This document shows positions 1-5,899 of a stretch of DNA of 9,077 nucleotides, in pieces. Made by a program: the position numbers and the translations under genes. Under the pieces are notes generated by a model. The model made no database searches. It was given only the letters and a program-made list of their open reading frames with translations, and was not told the DNA's origin. The stretch is from assembly GCA_020350085.1 (NCBI GenBank), contig CP070706.1, forward strand, positions 3,467,799 to 3,476,875, given 5' to 3'. Each line of letters opens with the position of its first letter. Within the stretch, counting starts at the first letter, position 1. Source of the stretch: Acidobacteriota bacterium. Lineage in GTDB: Bacteria; Acidobacteriota; Polarisedimenticolia; J045.

Positions 1-79
1 CCAAATGGTTGTTCACAACGGCCCGGGGATCCCGCCCGTACGGCTCGTTGTGTTCAAGCACGTTTATCTCGTCCTGTAG

Positions 80-460
80 GGCCGGCGCTCTGCCTTCGTC
101 CGTCGCGCGCGCTTGCTGCCTCCCGGGCCACAGCTCAGGCTCTCGCCGACGACGGTGGAGGTCGCCATCGATATCGTCGAGGTTCCCGTGGAAGAGGCGA
201 TCGAGCTGGATGTCCAGTTGCCCGCCAACGGCTGGACCGTGGAGCCCTCGCGCGTGAAGGTCACGTTTTCGGCCCCCCCCACCTTGATGGCCCGGATCCG
301 AGAAACGGCCAAAGCGACGGTCGCCGTCAGTGGTCTGGGGCCCAAGGGAGGATCTGTCGAGGTTTCCGTGCAGCTCGAGGAACTCGAGCCTGAGGAGCAG
401 TCGTTGGTCGAGGTCCTGGGGACTGTCCCCGCGCGCGTCACCGTGCGGAGGGCCCGATGA
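80..460 (+). CDS. cdaR: YbbR/CdaR-like protein, C-terminal part (5' end missing or broken)
   Basis: The reading frame is open from 80 and ends at TGA 458-460. Its product reads like the last one and a half YbbR repeats. A segment with LLPPGPQLRLSP and TTVEVAIDIVEVPVEEAIELD is followed by WTVEPSRVKVTFSAPP, then a terminal strand set ending VPARVTVRRAR. CdaR is a membrane-anchored extracytoplasmic protein that modulates the diadenylate cyclase CdaA and usually lies between cdaA and glmM, as here. A TAG at 77-79 interrupts the frame, although YbbR-like sequence (GRRSAFVRRARL) begins directly after it. The first possible start inside the frame is TTG 113, which would cut a repeat in half. So the gene is probably longer and frameshifted, or misread near 75-85. 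The N-terminal TM anchor and earlier repeats are not in the window. Family assignment is fairly secure, gene integrity is not. Confidence 0.7.
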   Translation, partial: GRRSAFVRRARLLPPGPQLRLSPTTVEVAIDIVEVPVEEAIELDVQLPANGWTVEPSRVKVTFSAPPTLMARIRETAKATVAVSGLGPKGGSVEVSVQLEELEPEEQSLVEVLGTVPARVTVRRAR

Positions 461-527
461 TCGAGCTGACGGGACGTGCTTGACGGAAGCGGACGCGAGA
501 CCGATCAAAGAGCTTTGGGGCCGTTCT

Positions 528-533
528 GGGAGA
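528..533 (+). promoter_or_regulatory. Ribosome binding site of glmM
   Basis: GGGAGA lies 6 bases before the GTG at 540. It decides the start, because the glmM frame has no stop for more than 200 bases upstream and overlaps cdaR there. The family-typical N-terminus (RKLFGTDGVRG) begins exactly at this GTG. Confidence 0.6.
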
Positions 534-539
534 CACAGC

Positions 540-1931
540 GTGAGGAAGCTCTTCGGGACCGATGGCGTGCGCGGCGTGGCCGGCGAGCCCCCGCTCGACC
601 CTGAAACCCTTTGTCGTCTTGGGTTTGCGCTGATAGCCCAGCTTCGCGCCCAGCTCCCCGATCGGGCGCGGCGCGGCGTACCGGTGCGAGTCTGCTTGGG
701 ACAGGACACGCGCGAGTCGTGCGCGTGGATCACGGGCTGCCTGGCGCAGGGTGTCCGCGATGCCGGAGGCGAGCCGGTCAGCGCTGGCGTGCTGCCGACC
801 CCAGGCCTGGCGCTGATCGTGCGTGAGGGGCATTTCGACGCCGGCTTGATGGTCTCCGCCTCCCACAATGCTTACACGGACAACGGCGTGAAGATCTTTG
901 ACGCCTACGGCGTGAAGCTTCCCGACGAGCAGGAAGCGCGCATCGAGCAAGCGATGGATGCTGCTCCTGCTCCGACGGCAGACATCGGCGCGCTGCCGGT
1001 GGCCTCGGATCACTCGTTGGCACGGCTTTACCTGGCAGCGCTGGATCGGTGCCGCGACAACGCGTCGTTCACGGGCTTGAAGATCGTGCTCGACACGGCT
1101 CACGGCGCCGCCTATCAGCTCGCTCCTGAGGCTTTCCGGCGCGCAGGAGCAGAAGTCGTCGTCATCGGCGATCGCCCGGATGGTCGCAACATCAACGATG
1201 GCGTCGGTTCACTACACCCCGATGTGATGAGTCGTGCCGTGCTCGAGCACGGGGCGCACCTTGGCTTTTCCTTCGACGGTGACGCAGATCGGTGTATCGC
1301 CGCTTCGTCGACCGGCAAGATCCTCGACGGCGACTTCGTACTGTACTACGCCGGCCGCGTCCTGCAGCGTTCGGGCCGGTTGCCTCACTCGACCGTGGTC
1401 AGCACCGTGATGAGCAATCTCGGTCTGGAAAAGGCGCTCGCCCTCGAAGGGATCCGCATGACTCGTACCGCCGTCGGCGACCGTTACGTGCTCGAAGAAC
1501 TGAAGAGATCGGGTTGCATTCTGGGCGGCGAGCAGTCCGGGCACCTGATCTTCATGGACCATGCCCCTACCGGAGATGGTCTCCAGAGCGCCGTGCTGCT
1601 GACGCGCTGGTGGCGCGAGGGGGCGGGCGATCTGGACGAAGCCCTGGCGCAAATCCCGCACTTTCCCCAGGTGCTTCACAACATCCGAGTCTCGAGCAAG
1701 CCGGCGATCGAGGAGCATCCGGCCCTGCGCGAGGCAGTGTTGCGCGCGGAGCGAAGCTTGGGTGGCGACGGCCGTGTCATCGTGCGCTACTCGGGTACCG
1801 AGCCGAAGGCGCGTGTGATGATCGAGGGTCCCGATTCCGAGCTCGTGGAACGGCTGGCCGTCGAGGTCGCAGCCGTCTTCGAGCGCGAAATCGGCGCCCC
1901 GATCGGCCTCGAGACGCCAGATCCGAGCTAG
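540..1931 (+). CDS. glmM: Phosphoglucosamine mutase GlmM
   Basis: GlmM is a cytosolic enzyme that interconverts glucosamine-6-phosphate and glucosamine-1-phosphate, the step toward UDP-GlcNAc for peptidoglycan and LPS. The GTG start gives 463 residues, slightly longer than the usual 445-450. All four hallmarks of the alpha-D-phosphohexomutase family are visible. The N-terminus is RKLFGTDGVRG. The phosphoserine loop is SASHN, with catalytic Ser108. The Mg2+ loop DGDADR is at 246-251. The sugar-specificity loop GGEQSGH is centred on Glu331, and the phosphate-binding loop RYSGTEP starts at Arg416. One small deviation is Ala111 after SASHN, where Pro is usual. The C-terminus extends about 15 residues past the normal end. 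The gene lies 79 bases after cdaR and 38 bases before pdxJ, most likely in one transcription unit. Activity would need autophosphorylation or a kinase, as in known GlmM proteins. Confidence 0.97.
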   Translation: MRKLFGTDGVRGVAGEPPLDPETLCRLGFALIAQLRAQLPDRARRGVPVRVCLGQDTRESCAWITGCLAQGVRDAGGEPVSAGVLPTPGLALIVREGHFDAGLMVSASHNAYTDNGVKIFDAYGVKLPDEQEARIEQAMDAAPAPTADIGALPVASDHSLARLYLAALDRCRDNASFTGLKIVLDTAHGAAYQLAPEAFRRAGAEVVVIGDRPDGRNINDGVGSLHPDVMSRAVLEHGAHLGFSFDGDADRCIAASSTGKILDGDFVLYYAGRVLQRSGRLPHSTVVSTVMSNLGLEKALALEGIRMTRTAVGDRYVLEELKRSGCILGGEQSGHLIFMDHAPTGDGLQSAVLLTRWWREGAGDLDEALAQIPHFPQVLHNIRVSSKPAIEEHPALREAVLRAERSLGGDGRVIVRYSGTEPKARVMIEGPDSELVERLAVEVAAVFEREIGAPIGLETPDPS

Positions 1932-1969
1932 AATCGACTCCTCTCATCATTCCTTATTAGGATGCTCCG

Positions 1970-2689
1970 ATGACGCGTCTTTCCGTCAACATCGATCATG
2001 TGGCGACGGTGCGTCAGGCGCGGAAGGCTCGCCAGCCCGATCCGATCGCCGGCGCCGTCCTCGCCGAGCTTGCGGGGGCCCACGGGATCACGTGCCATAT
2101 CCGCGGTGATCGTCGGCACATCCTGGACCGCGATCTTGCGTTGCTGCGCGAGACCGTCGCCACCCGGTTAAACGTCGAGATGGCCGCAACGAGCGAGATG
2201 CTGCGCATCGCACGGCGCGTGCGGCCCGATCTCGTCACGCTCGTTCCGGAGAAGCCGGGGGAAGTCACCACAGAAGGGGGCATCGACGCCGCGGGGCGCT
2301 CTCGTCAGCTCGGCCCGCACATCAAGGCGCTGCGGCGCTCGCGGATCGACGTCAGCCTGTTCATCGACCCGGATCCGCGGCAGGTCGAGGCGAGCGCGGC
2401 ACTGGGCGTCCCTACGATCGAGCTGAACACGAACGCATACAGCTCGGCCCGTACAGGACGCGAACAGGCCCGGGCCTTCGACGAGCTGGTCGTCTCCGCC
2501 GAGATGGGCGCGGAACGAGGCCTGGTCATCGCCGCCGGCCACGGCCTGGACTTGATCAACGTGCGCCCCGTGGCCGACATTCCGCAGGTGATCGAGCTCA
2601 ACATCGGTCACAGCATCATCGCCCGCGCCGTGCTCGTCGGTCTCGAGCGCGCCGTGCGCGAGATGCTCGAGGCGATCGGCCGCGGCTAA
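1970..2689 (+). CDS. pdxJ: Pyridoxine 5'-phosphate synthase PdxJ
   Basis: PdxJ condenses 1-deoxy-D-xylulose 5-phosphate with 3-amino-2-oxopropyl phosphate to pyridoxine 5'-phosphate, the ring-closing step of DXP-dependent vitamin B6 synthesis in the cytosol. The ATG is preceded by TTAGGA at a 7-base spacing. The 239-residue product is a full-length TIM barrel and aligns with E. coli PdxJ with a constant offset of two. The ligand residues Asn7, Asp9, His10 and Arg18 are present. The proposed bases His43 and Glu70, the phosphate contacts Arg45, His50 and Thr100, and the acid His191 are also all present, as is the NIGH loop at 211-214. Two normally strict stretches differ: RGD instead of RED at 45-47, and ELNTN instead of the common E-[IL]-H-T-G at 151-155. 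The predicted catalytic residues remain, so I expect an active enzyme. acpS, which often follows pdxJ in this gene order, is absent here. Confidence 0.96.
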   Translation: MTRLSVNIDHVATVRQARKARQPDPIAGAVLAELAGAHGITCHIRGDRRHILDRDLALLRETVATRLNVEMAATSEMLRIARRVRPDLVTLVPEKPGEVTTEGGIDAAGRSRQLGPHIKALRRSRIDVSLFIDPDPRQVEASAALGVPTIELNTNAYSSARTGREQARAFDELVVSAEMGAERGLVIAAGHGLDLINVRPVADIPQVIELNIGHSIIARAVLVGLERAVREMLEAIGRG

Positions 2690-2740
2690 ACAGCGAACGC
2701 TTGGCAGCCCGTAGGCCGATGACCGGTGGATAACCGGCAT

Positions 2741-2768
2741 TTGACAGCTCGTTCGTCCTCTCTCTAGT
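2741..2768 (+). promoter_or_regulatory. Candidate sigma-70-type promoter of the transporter operon
   Basis: A perfect -35 box TTGACA (2741-2746) is followed after 16 bases by TCTAGT (2763-2768, four of six matches to TATAAT). Transcription would start about 20-25 bases before the transporter ATG at 2799. The site lies in the 109-base gap after pdxJ, so the transporter unit can probably be expressed separately from the upstream genes. The -35 box is strong and the -10 is only fair. Confidence 0.45.
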
Positions 2769-2789
2769 CTTGCGCGGCACTTTCTCCTC

Positions 2790-2795
2790 GGAGGA
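2790..2795 (+). promoter_or_regulatory. Strong ribosome binding site of the LeuT-like gene
   Basis: GGAGGA ends 3 bases before the ATG at 2799. It is the only near-perfect Shine-Dalgarno sequence in this operon. The two downstream genes have weak or no sites and seem to rely on coupling. Confidence 0.65.
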
Positions 2796-2798
2796 CGG

Positions 2799-4712
2799 AT
2801 GTCGGCAGCTCAGACCACGAGACGTTCGCGCGAGGTTTGGGGAACGCGGATCGGGGTCATCCTCGCCGCGGCCGGTAACGCGATCGGTATCGGCAATCTG
2901 CTCCGCTTCCCGGGACAGGCCGCGCAGAACGGCGGCGGGGCATTCATGATCCCCTACGTGCTGTCGCTGCTTTTGTTCGGCCTGCCGATGATGTGGATCG
3001 CCTGGACGGTCGGCCGCATGGGCGGACGCTGGCACCACGGCACCACGCCGGGCATCTTCGATCGGCTCGCGGGCGGACGGCCCGTCGGCCGCTATCTCGG
3101 AGTCATCGGCGTCGCCCTACCGCTCACGTTCGTTCTCTACTATGCGTACATCGAGGCCTGGTGCCTCGGCTACGCGTGGTTTTCGTTCACCGGTGTTTAC
3201 GCCGACCCGGCGATCGACCTCAACACGTTCTACCAGGAGTTCGTCGGTAACGCCGTCACGAGTGATTACTTCAGCGGGCTCGGAACGGCTCTTGTTTTCC
3301 TGCTGATCACCATCGGCGTCAACATCTTCGTTCTTTACCGCGGTGTCACGCGCGGGATCGAGCTGCTGGCGAAGATCGCCATTCCGTTGTTGCTGTTGTT
3401 CTGCGTTTTTCTTTCTTTCCGCGTGCTGACGCTCGGCGAGCGTGCGGGGACGGTGTGGGACGGGCTGAACTTCTTGTGGACTCCGGATTTCTCCGCGCTC
3501 AACCATCCAACGGTCTGGATGGCCGCCGCCGGGCAGGTCTTCTTCACGCTGTCGATCGGCTTCGGATCGCTCGAGTGTTATGGCTCGTATCTCGAGTCCG
3601 ATGACGACATCGCGCTGACCGGCTTGACGACCGCTTCGGTCAATGAATTCGTCGAGGTCATCTTCGGCAGCATGATCGCGATTCCGGCGGCGGCAGTCTA
3701 TTACGGCGCCGATAAGGTCGAGCAGATCGCTTCACAGGGAACCTACACGATCGGCATGGTCTCGATGCCGACGATTCTTCGCGATGTGGGCGGCATCGAA
3801 ATCTTTGGAACGATGTGGTTTCTGTTGCTGTTCTTCGCTGCCTTCACCTCGTCGGTTGCCGTCGCCCAGCCGGTCATGTCGTTCCTGCAAGACGAAGCGG
3901 GGTTGTCGCGCGCGAGCGCCACCGGAGCGCTGCTGATGCTGTGGCTGCTGGGCAGCTTCGCCGTCGTCTTCTTCTACAAGTTCGGCGCGCTTGTGGAGAT
4001 GGACTTTTGGGCCGGAACGATCGGGCTCGTCGTCTTCGCGGCGATCGAGGTGGTCCTGTTTGCATGGATCTTCGGCATTGACAAGGGATGGGACGAGCTG
4101 CACCACGGCGCGCACATCCGGATTCCGAGACTGTTCAAACTGACGATGAAGTGGGTCACGCCGCCGCTGCTGATCGCCGTGCTCGTCGGCTTCTACCTCG
4201 GAGCGCCGTCTCAGCTGCTCGATCCGCTGCCGAGCATTCATGCTGGCGTTCTCGACCGCGGGGGAGTGGCCGGCGGCTTTTCGTTCGAAGGGCCGCGTAA
4301 TGCGCCCGAACGACAGGAATCGGCGGCCCTCGAGAACGAAATCCGCACTGCCGTGACCGCAACGGGGCGGGATCTCAGAGCGTGGGTTCGCGTCACCGTC
4401 CACCCAGCCGCACCGCCGTCGCTTTCCCAGGCGAGCGGTGACCCGGATCTGCTCACCACTGTCGGTGTGCAGAAGCTCTTCCGTTGGGTGCAGCTGCAAC
4501 ATCTGACGTACGAGCCTCCACCGGGACGTGCCGCACGATCGGTAGACGTACTACTGGCTGTCGAAGGCCGCTATCGACGCTTGGCGATCTGGATCACCCG
4601 CCTGGCGATGTTTGCGTTCACCATCGGTTTCGGTCTGATGATCTGGGCGATCTGGCGAGGACGCCGTGAAGAGACCGAGCATCCTCCTCTGATGGCCGCC
4701 GGGGGTGCCTGA
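2799..4712 (+). CDS. LeuT-like Na+:amino-acid symporter (NSS/SLC6) with an inserted periplasmic domain
   Basis: This is a 637-residue inner-membrane transporter of the neurotransmitter:sodium symporter family, very close to Aquifex LeuT over its twelve predicted TM helices. TM1 carries GNAIGIGNLLRFP, where Ala28, Asn33 and Arg36 match LeuT Ala22, Asn27 and Arg30. TM3 has Tyr115 (LeuT Tyr108). TM6 has Phe249-Thr250 (LeuT Phe253-Thr254), and TM7 has Asn282 and Glu286 (Asn286, Glu290). TM8 has Ala347, Thr350 and Ser351 (Ala351, Thr354, Ser355). TM10 has Asp402 (Asp404). Both sodium sites and both gates are therefore intact, and Glu286 implies chloride independence as in LeuT. The substrate is probably a neutral hydrophobic amino acid, but is not proven. 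TM11 ends near 468 and the last TM starts near 595. The roughly 125 residues between them form a hydrophilic domain where LeuT has a short loop, and this domain should face the periplasm. The stop codon overlaps the next start. Confidence 0.93.
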   Translation: MSAAQTTRRSREVWGTRIGVILAAAGNAIGIGNLLRFPGQAAQNGGGAFMIPYVLSLLLFGLPMMWIAWTVGRMGGRWHHGTTPGIFDRLAGGRPVGRYLGVIGVALPLTFVLYYAYIEAWCLGYAWFSFTGVYADPAIDLNTFYQEFVGNAVTSDYFSGLGTALVFLLITIGVNIFVLYRGVTRGIELLAKIAIPLLLLFCVFLSFRVLTLGERAGTVWDGLNFLWTPDFSALNHPTVWMAAAGQVFFTLSIGFGSLECYGSYLESDDDIALTGLTTASVNEFVEVIFGSMIAIPAAAVYYGADKVEQIASQGTYTIGMVSMPTILRDVGGIEIFGTMWFLLLFFAAFTSSVAVAQPVMSFLQDEAGLSRASATGALLMLWLLGSFAVVFFYKFGALVEMDFWAGTIGLVVFAAIEVVLFAWIFGIDKGWDELHHGAHIRIPRLFKLTMKWVTPPLLIAVLVGFYLGAPSQLLDPLPSIHAGVLDRGGVAGGFSFEGPRNAPERQESAALENEIRTAVTATGRDLRAWVRVTVHPAAPPSLSQASGDPDLLTTVGVQKLFRWVQLQHLTYEPPPGRAARSVDVLLAVEGRYRRLAIWITRLAMFAFTIGFGLMIWAIWRGRREETEHPPLMAAGGA

Positions 4713-4846
4713 TGAATCTGACGGCCGCGATCTTCATGGGGCTCAGTTGGGCTTGTGTGCTGGCGCTGACGGGCTTTTGCTTTTGGACGGTTTTCAGAGT
4801 CGATCGCAAGGGCAACGACACACGGCGCCGCTCGCGTCAGAAGTGA
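4712..4846 (+). CDS. Small single-TM protein, probable MetS-like NSS transporter subunit
   Basis: The ATG at 4712 shares its A with the TGA of the transporter (TGATGA), so translation is probably coupled. The 44-residue product starts MNLTAAIFMG. It has one hydrophobic helix (about residues 5-29) rich in Trp, Phe and Cys, and ends in a strongly basic cytosolic tail (RVDRKG, RRRSRQK). Small overlapping genes directly after an NSS transporter gene are known. Corynebacterium MetS is needed for methionine uptake by MetP, and a Pfam family of putative methionine/alanine importer small subunits has the same size, N-terminal pattern and basic tail. I infer that this is such a subunit from position, size and topology. 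Sequence similarity at this length is only suggestive. The positive tail implies an N-out, C-in orientation. Its own stop overlaps the next gene's GTG. Confidence 0.65.
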   Translation: MNLTAAIFMGLSWACVLALTGFCFWTVFRVDRKGNDTRRRSRQK

Positions 4847-5316
4847 CGATCGGCCTGCCCCCCGTGAGCGAGGCCACGCCTGTCGAGAAGCTACGCACCC
4901 TGATCGAACGAGAGCTCGATCGTCCGCGCCCGTTTGAACAGGTCGCTCGCGAGCTGCCGAATCTTCTCACCGCAGACCCACAACTGGCCGAAACCCTCAG
5001 GCTGCTGGCGACGGCGGATCGCGAGCGGTTCTGGATCAAGTCAGAAGCGACGTGGTTCCGGCGCTTTGGCTGGCGCTTGATGCGGCCGATGCTAGCCACG
5101 GGACTGCTCGCGGCCGGGGTGTTCTTTTTTGGGGACATTTCAAACCGCGCGCGTGCCTTCTTGATGTTTCTTCTCGGCGCCGGCAGCTTCTACGTCGTGC
5201 TGCAGCTTTACATCCACCGCTGGTCGGCGACGGAAGAGAAGAAGCTGGCGGAAAGCCAGAGAACGCTGCGCGAGCAGCTCCAGCGGGTGCTGGCCGAGCT
5301 GGATCGCCAGCGGTAG
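4843..5316 (+). CDS. Unknown membrane protein, two TM helices and C-terminal coiled coil
   Basis: I do not recognise this family. The best start is GTG 4843, which overlaps the TGA of the small subunit (GTGA) and gives 157 residues. GTG 4864 is an alternative that leaves everything else unchanged. Neither has a clear Shine-Dalgarno, so coupling is likely. The first 75 or so residues are hydrophilic and charged (for example VEKLRTLIERELDRPRPF), and look helical and cytosolic. Two hydrophobic helices follow at about 81-98 and 104-126, joined by a very short loop (GDISNRAR). A charged helix from about 129 to the end (EEKKLAESQRTLREQLQRV) has coiled-coil character. Both ends should be cytosolic. 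As third member of a coupled unit with a LeuT-like transporter it may bind or regulate that transporter, but nothing in the sequence proves this. It ends 7 bases from a gene on the other strand. Confidence 0.7.
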   Translation: MTIGLPPVSEATPVEKLRTLIERELDRPRPFEQVARELPNLLTADPQLAETLRLLATADRERFWIKSEATWFRRFGWRLMRPMLATGLLAAGVFFFGDISNRARAFLMFLLGAGSFYVVLQLYIHRWSATEEKKLAESQRTLREQLQRVLAELDRQR

Positions 5317-5323
5317 TTGCGGA

Positions 5324-5899
5324 TCATTCGGTCGTCCAGATGTACCAGCGTCCTTGATCGCCGATACGGATCGTGGCCCCACTCGCCCGCGCCGACTGTG
5401 ATCCGTTGTCCCAGACGATTCGCGCCTCGTAAGTGTGTTGCTTGATCGTCACCGATTGCCTGAAGCGGCAGCCCCGATCCTCGTCCCCTGCCGTGTGGCT
5501 CATGACGACGCGGCTCATTTCCGGGTCGAGCGTGAGCTGCTCGACTCGTACTCTCCTGAATTTCCGTCTATTCTTCCTCAGCTTCTTCGCAGCATTCGTC
5601 AACGACCGTTTGAGCTCTGCCGCGCTCTCGAGCAGCGAACAGTTCTCTCCCGCGACGGCGCTGCCGAGCAGCTCGTCTGGTGGAAGAGCCGTCCTCAGTC
5701 GCTCGACATCGCCCGTCTTCCACGCCAGCAGGTGAGCTTTGAGCAGCTGATGCTCGGAGGCGAGCGCTGCACCGTCCGCGCCGTGATCCGCCGCAAAAAG
5801 AATCGACGCCGCGATCAGCGCCACCAAGCGCAGCGCGGCCCTGCTCCTGCGCTGCACTGGCGAGAACCTGCTCGGAGAACTGTCGCACGGCCCGTTCAA
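5324..5899 (-). CDS. Exported protein of unknown function, coupled to kbl
   Basis: The frame begins with TTG at 5897-5899, which overlaps the kbl stop (TTGA), and encodes 191 residues. A basic stretch (RRSR) followed by a hydrophobic core (LRLVALIAASILFAA) and small residues up to about position 47 forms a signal peptide or membrane anchor. GTG at codon 15 (5855-5857) would give a more typical short signal peptide and is an alternative start. The mature part has an AWKTGDVERL helix, a basic middle (KKLRKNRRKFRR), then strand-like segments ending GRWYIWTTE. This order is reminiscent of NTF2-like/SnoaL folds, but I cannot claim membership. Cys87 and Cys144 could form a disulfide in the periplasm. 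It is the last gene of its strand here and converges with the unknown membrane-protein gene. Its link to glycine/threonine metabolism is unknown. Confidence 0.7.
   Translation of the reverse strand: MNGPCDSSPSRFSPVQRRSRAALRLVALIAASILFAADHGADGAALASEHQLLKAHLLAWKTGDVERLRTALPPDELLGSAVAGENCSLLESAAELKRSLTNAAKKLRKNRRKFRRVRVEQLTLDPEMSRVVMSHTAGDEDRGCRFRQSVTIKQHTYEARIVWDNGSQSARASGATIRIGDQGRWYIWTTE

Noticed and set aside
273..280. Run of eight C bases in cdaR as a phase-variation tract
   Set aside because: The YbbR-like sequence continues in the same frame on both sides, and one tract in a GC-rich gene is not evidence of switching.
457..483. Eight-codon ORF (MIELTGRA) whose ATG overlaps the cdaR stop in an ATGA
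   Set aside because: It is too short to support as a gene, and no family or ribosome site was recognised. It may only be chance or a coupling relic.
330..539. Longer glmM with a start upstream of GTG 540
   Set aside because: The added residues overlap cdaR, do not look like GlmM, and the family N-terminus begins at 540.
1212..1718. Minus-strand ORF inside glmM
   Set aside because: It is antisense to a fully conserved enzyme gene and its product has low-complexity, shadow-like composition.
2723..2737. CCGGT-GGATA-ACCGG hairpin after pdxJ as a terminator
   Set aside because: The stem has only five base pairs and no T tract follows.
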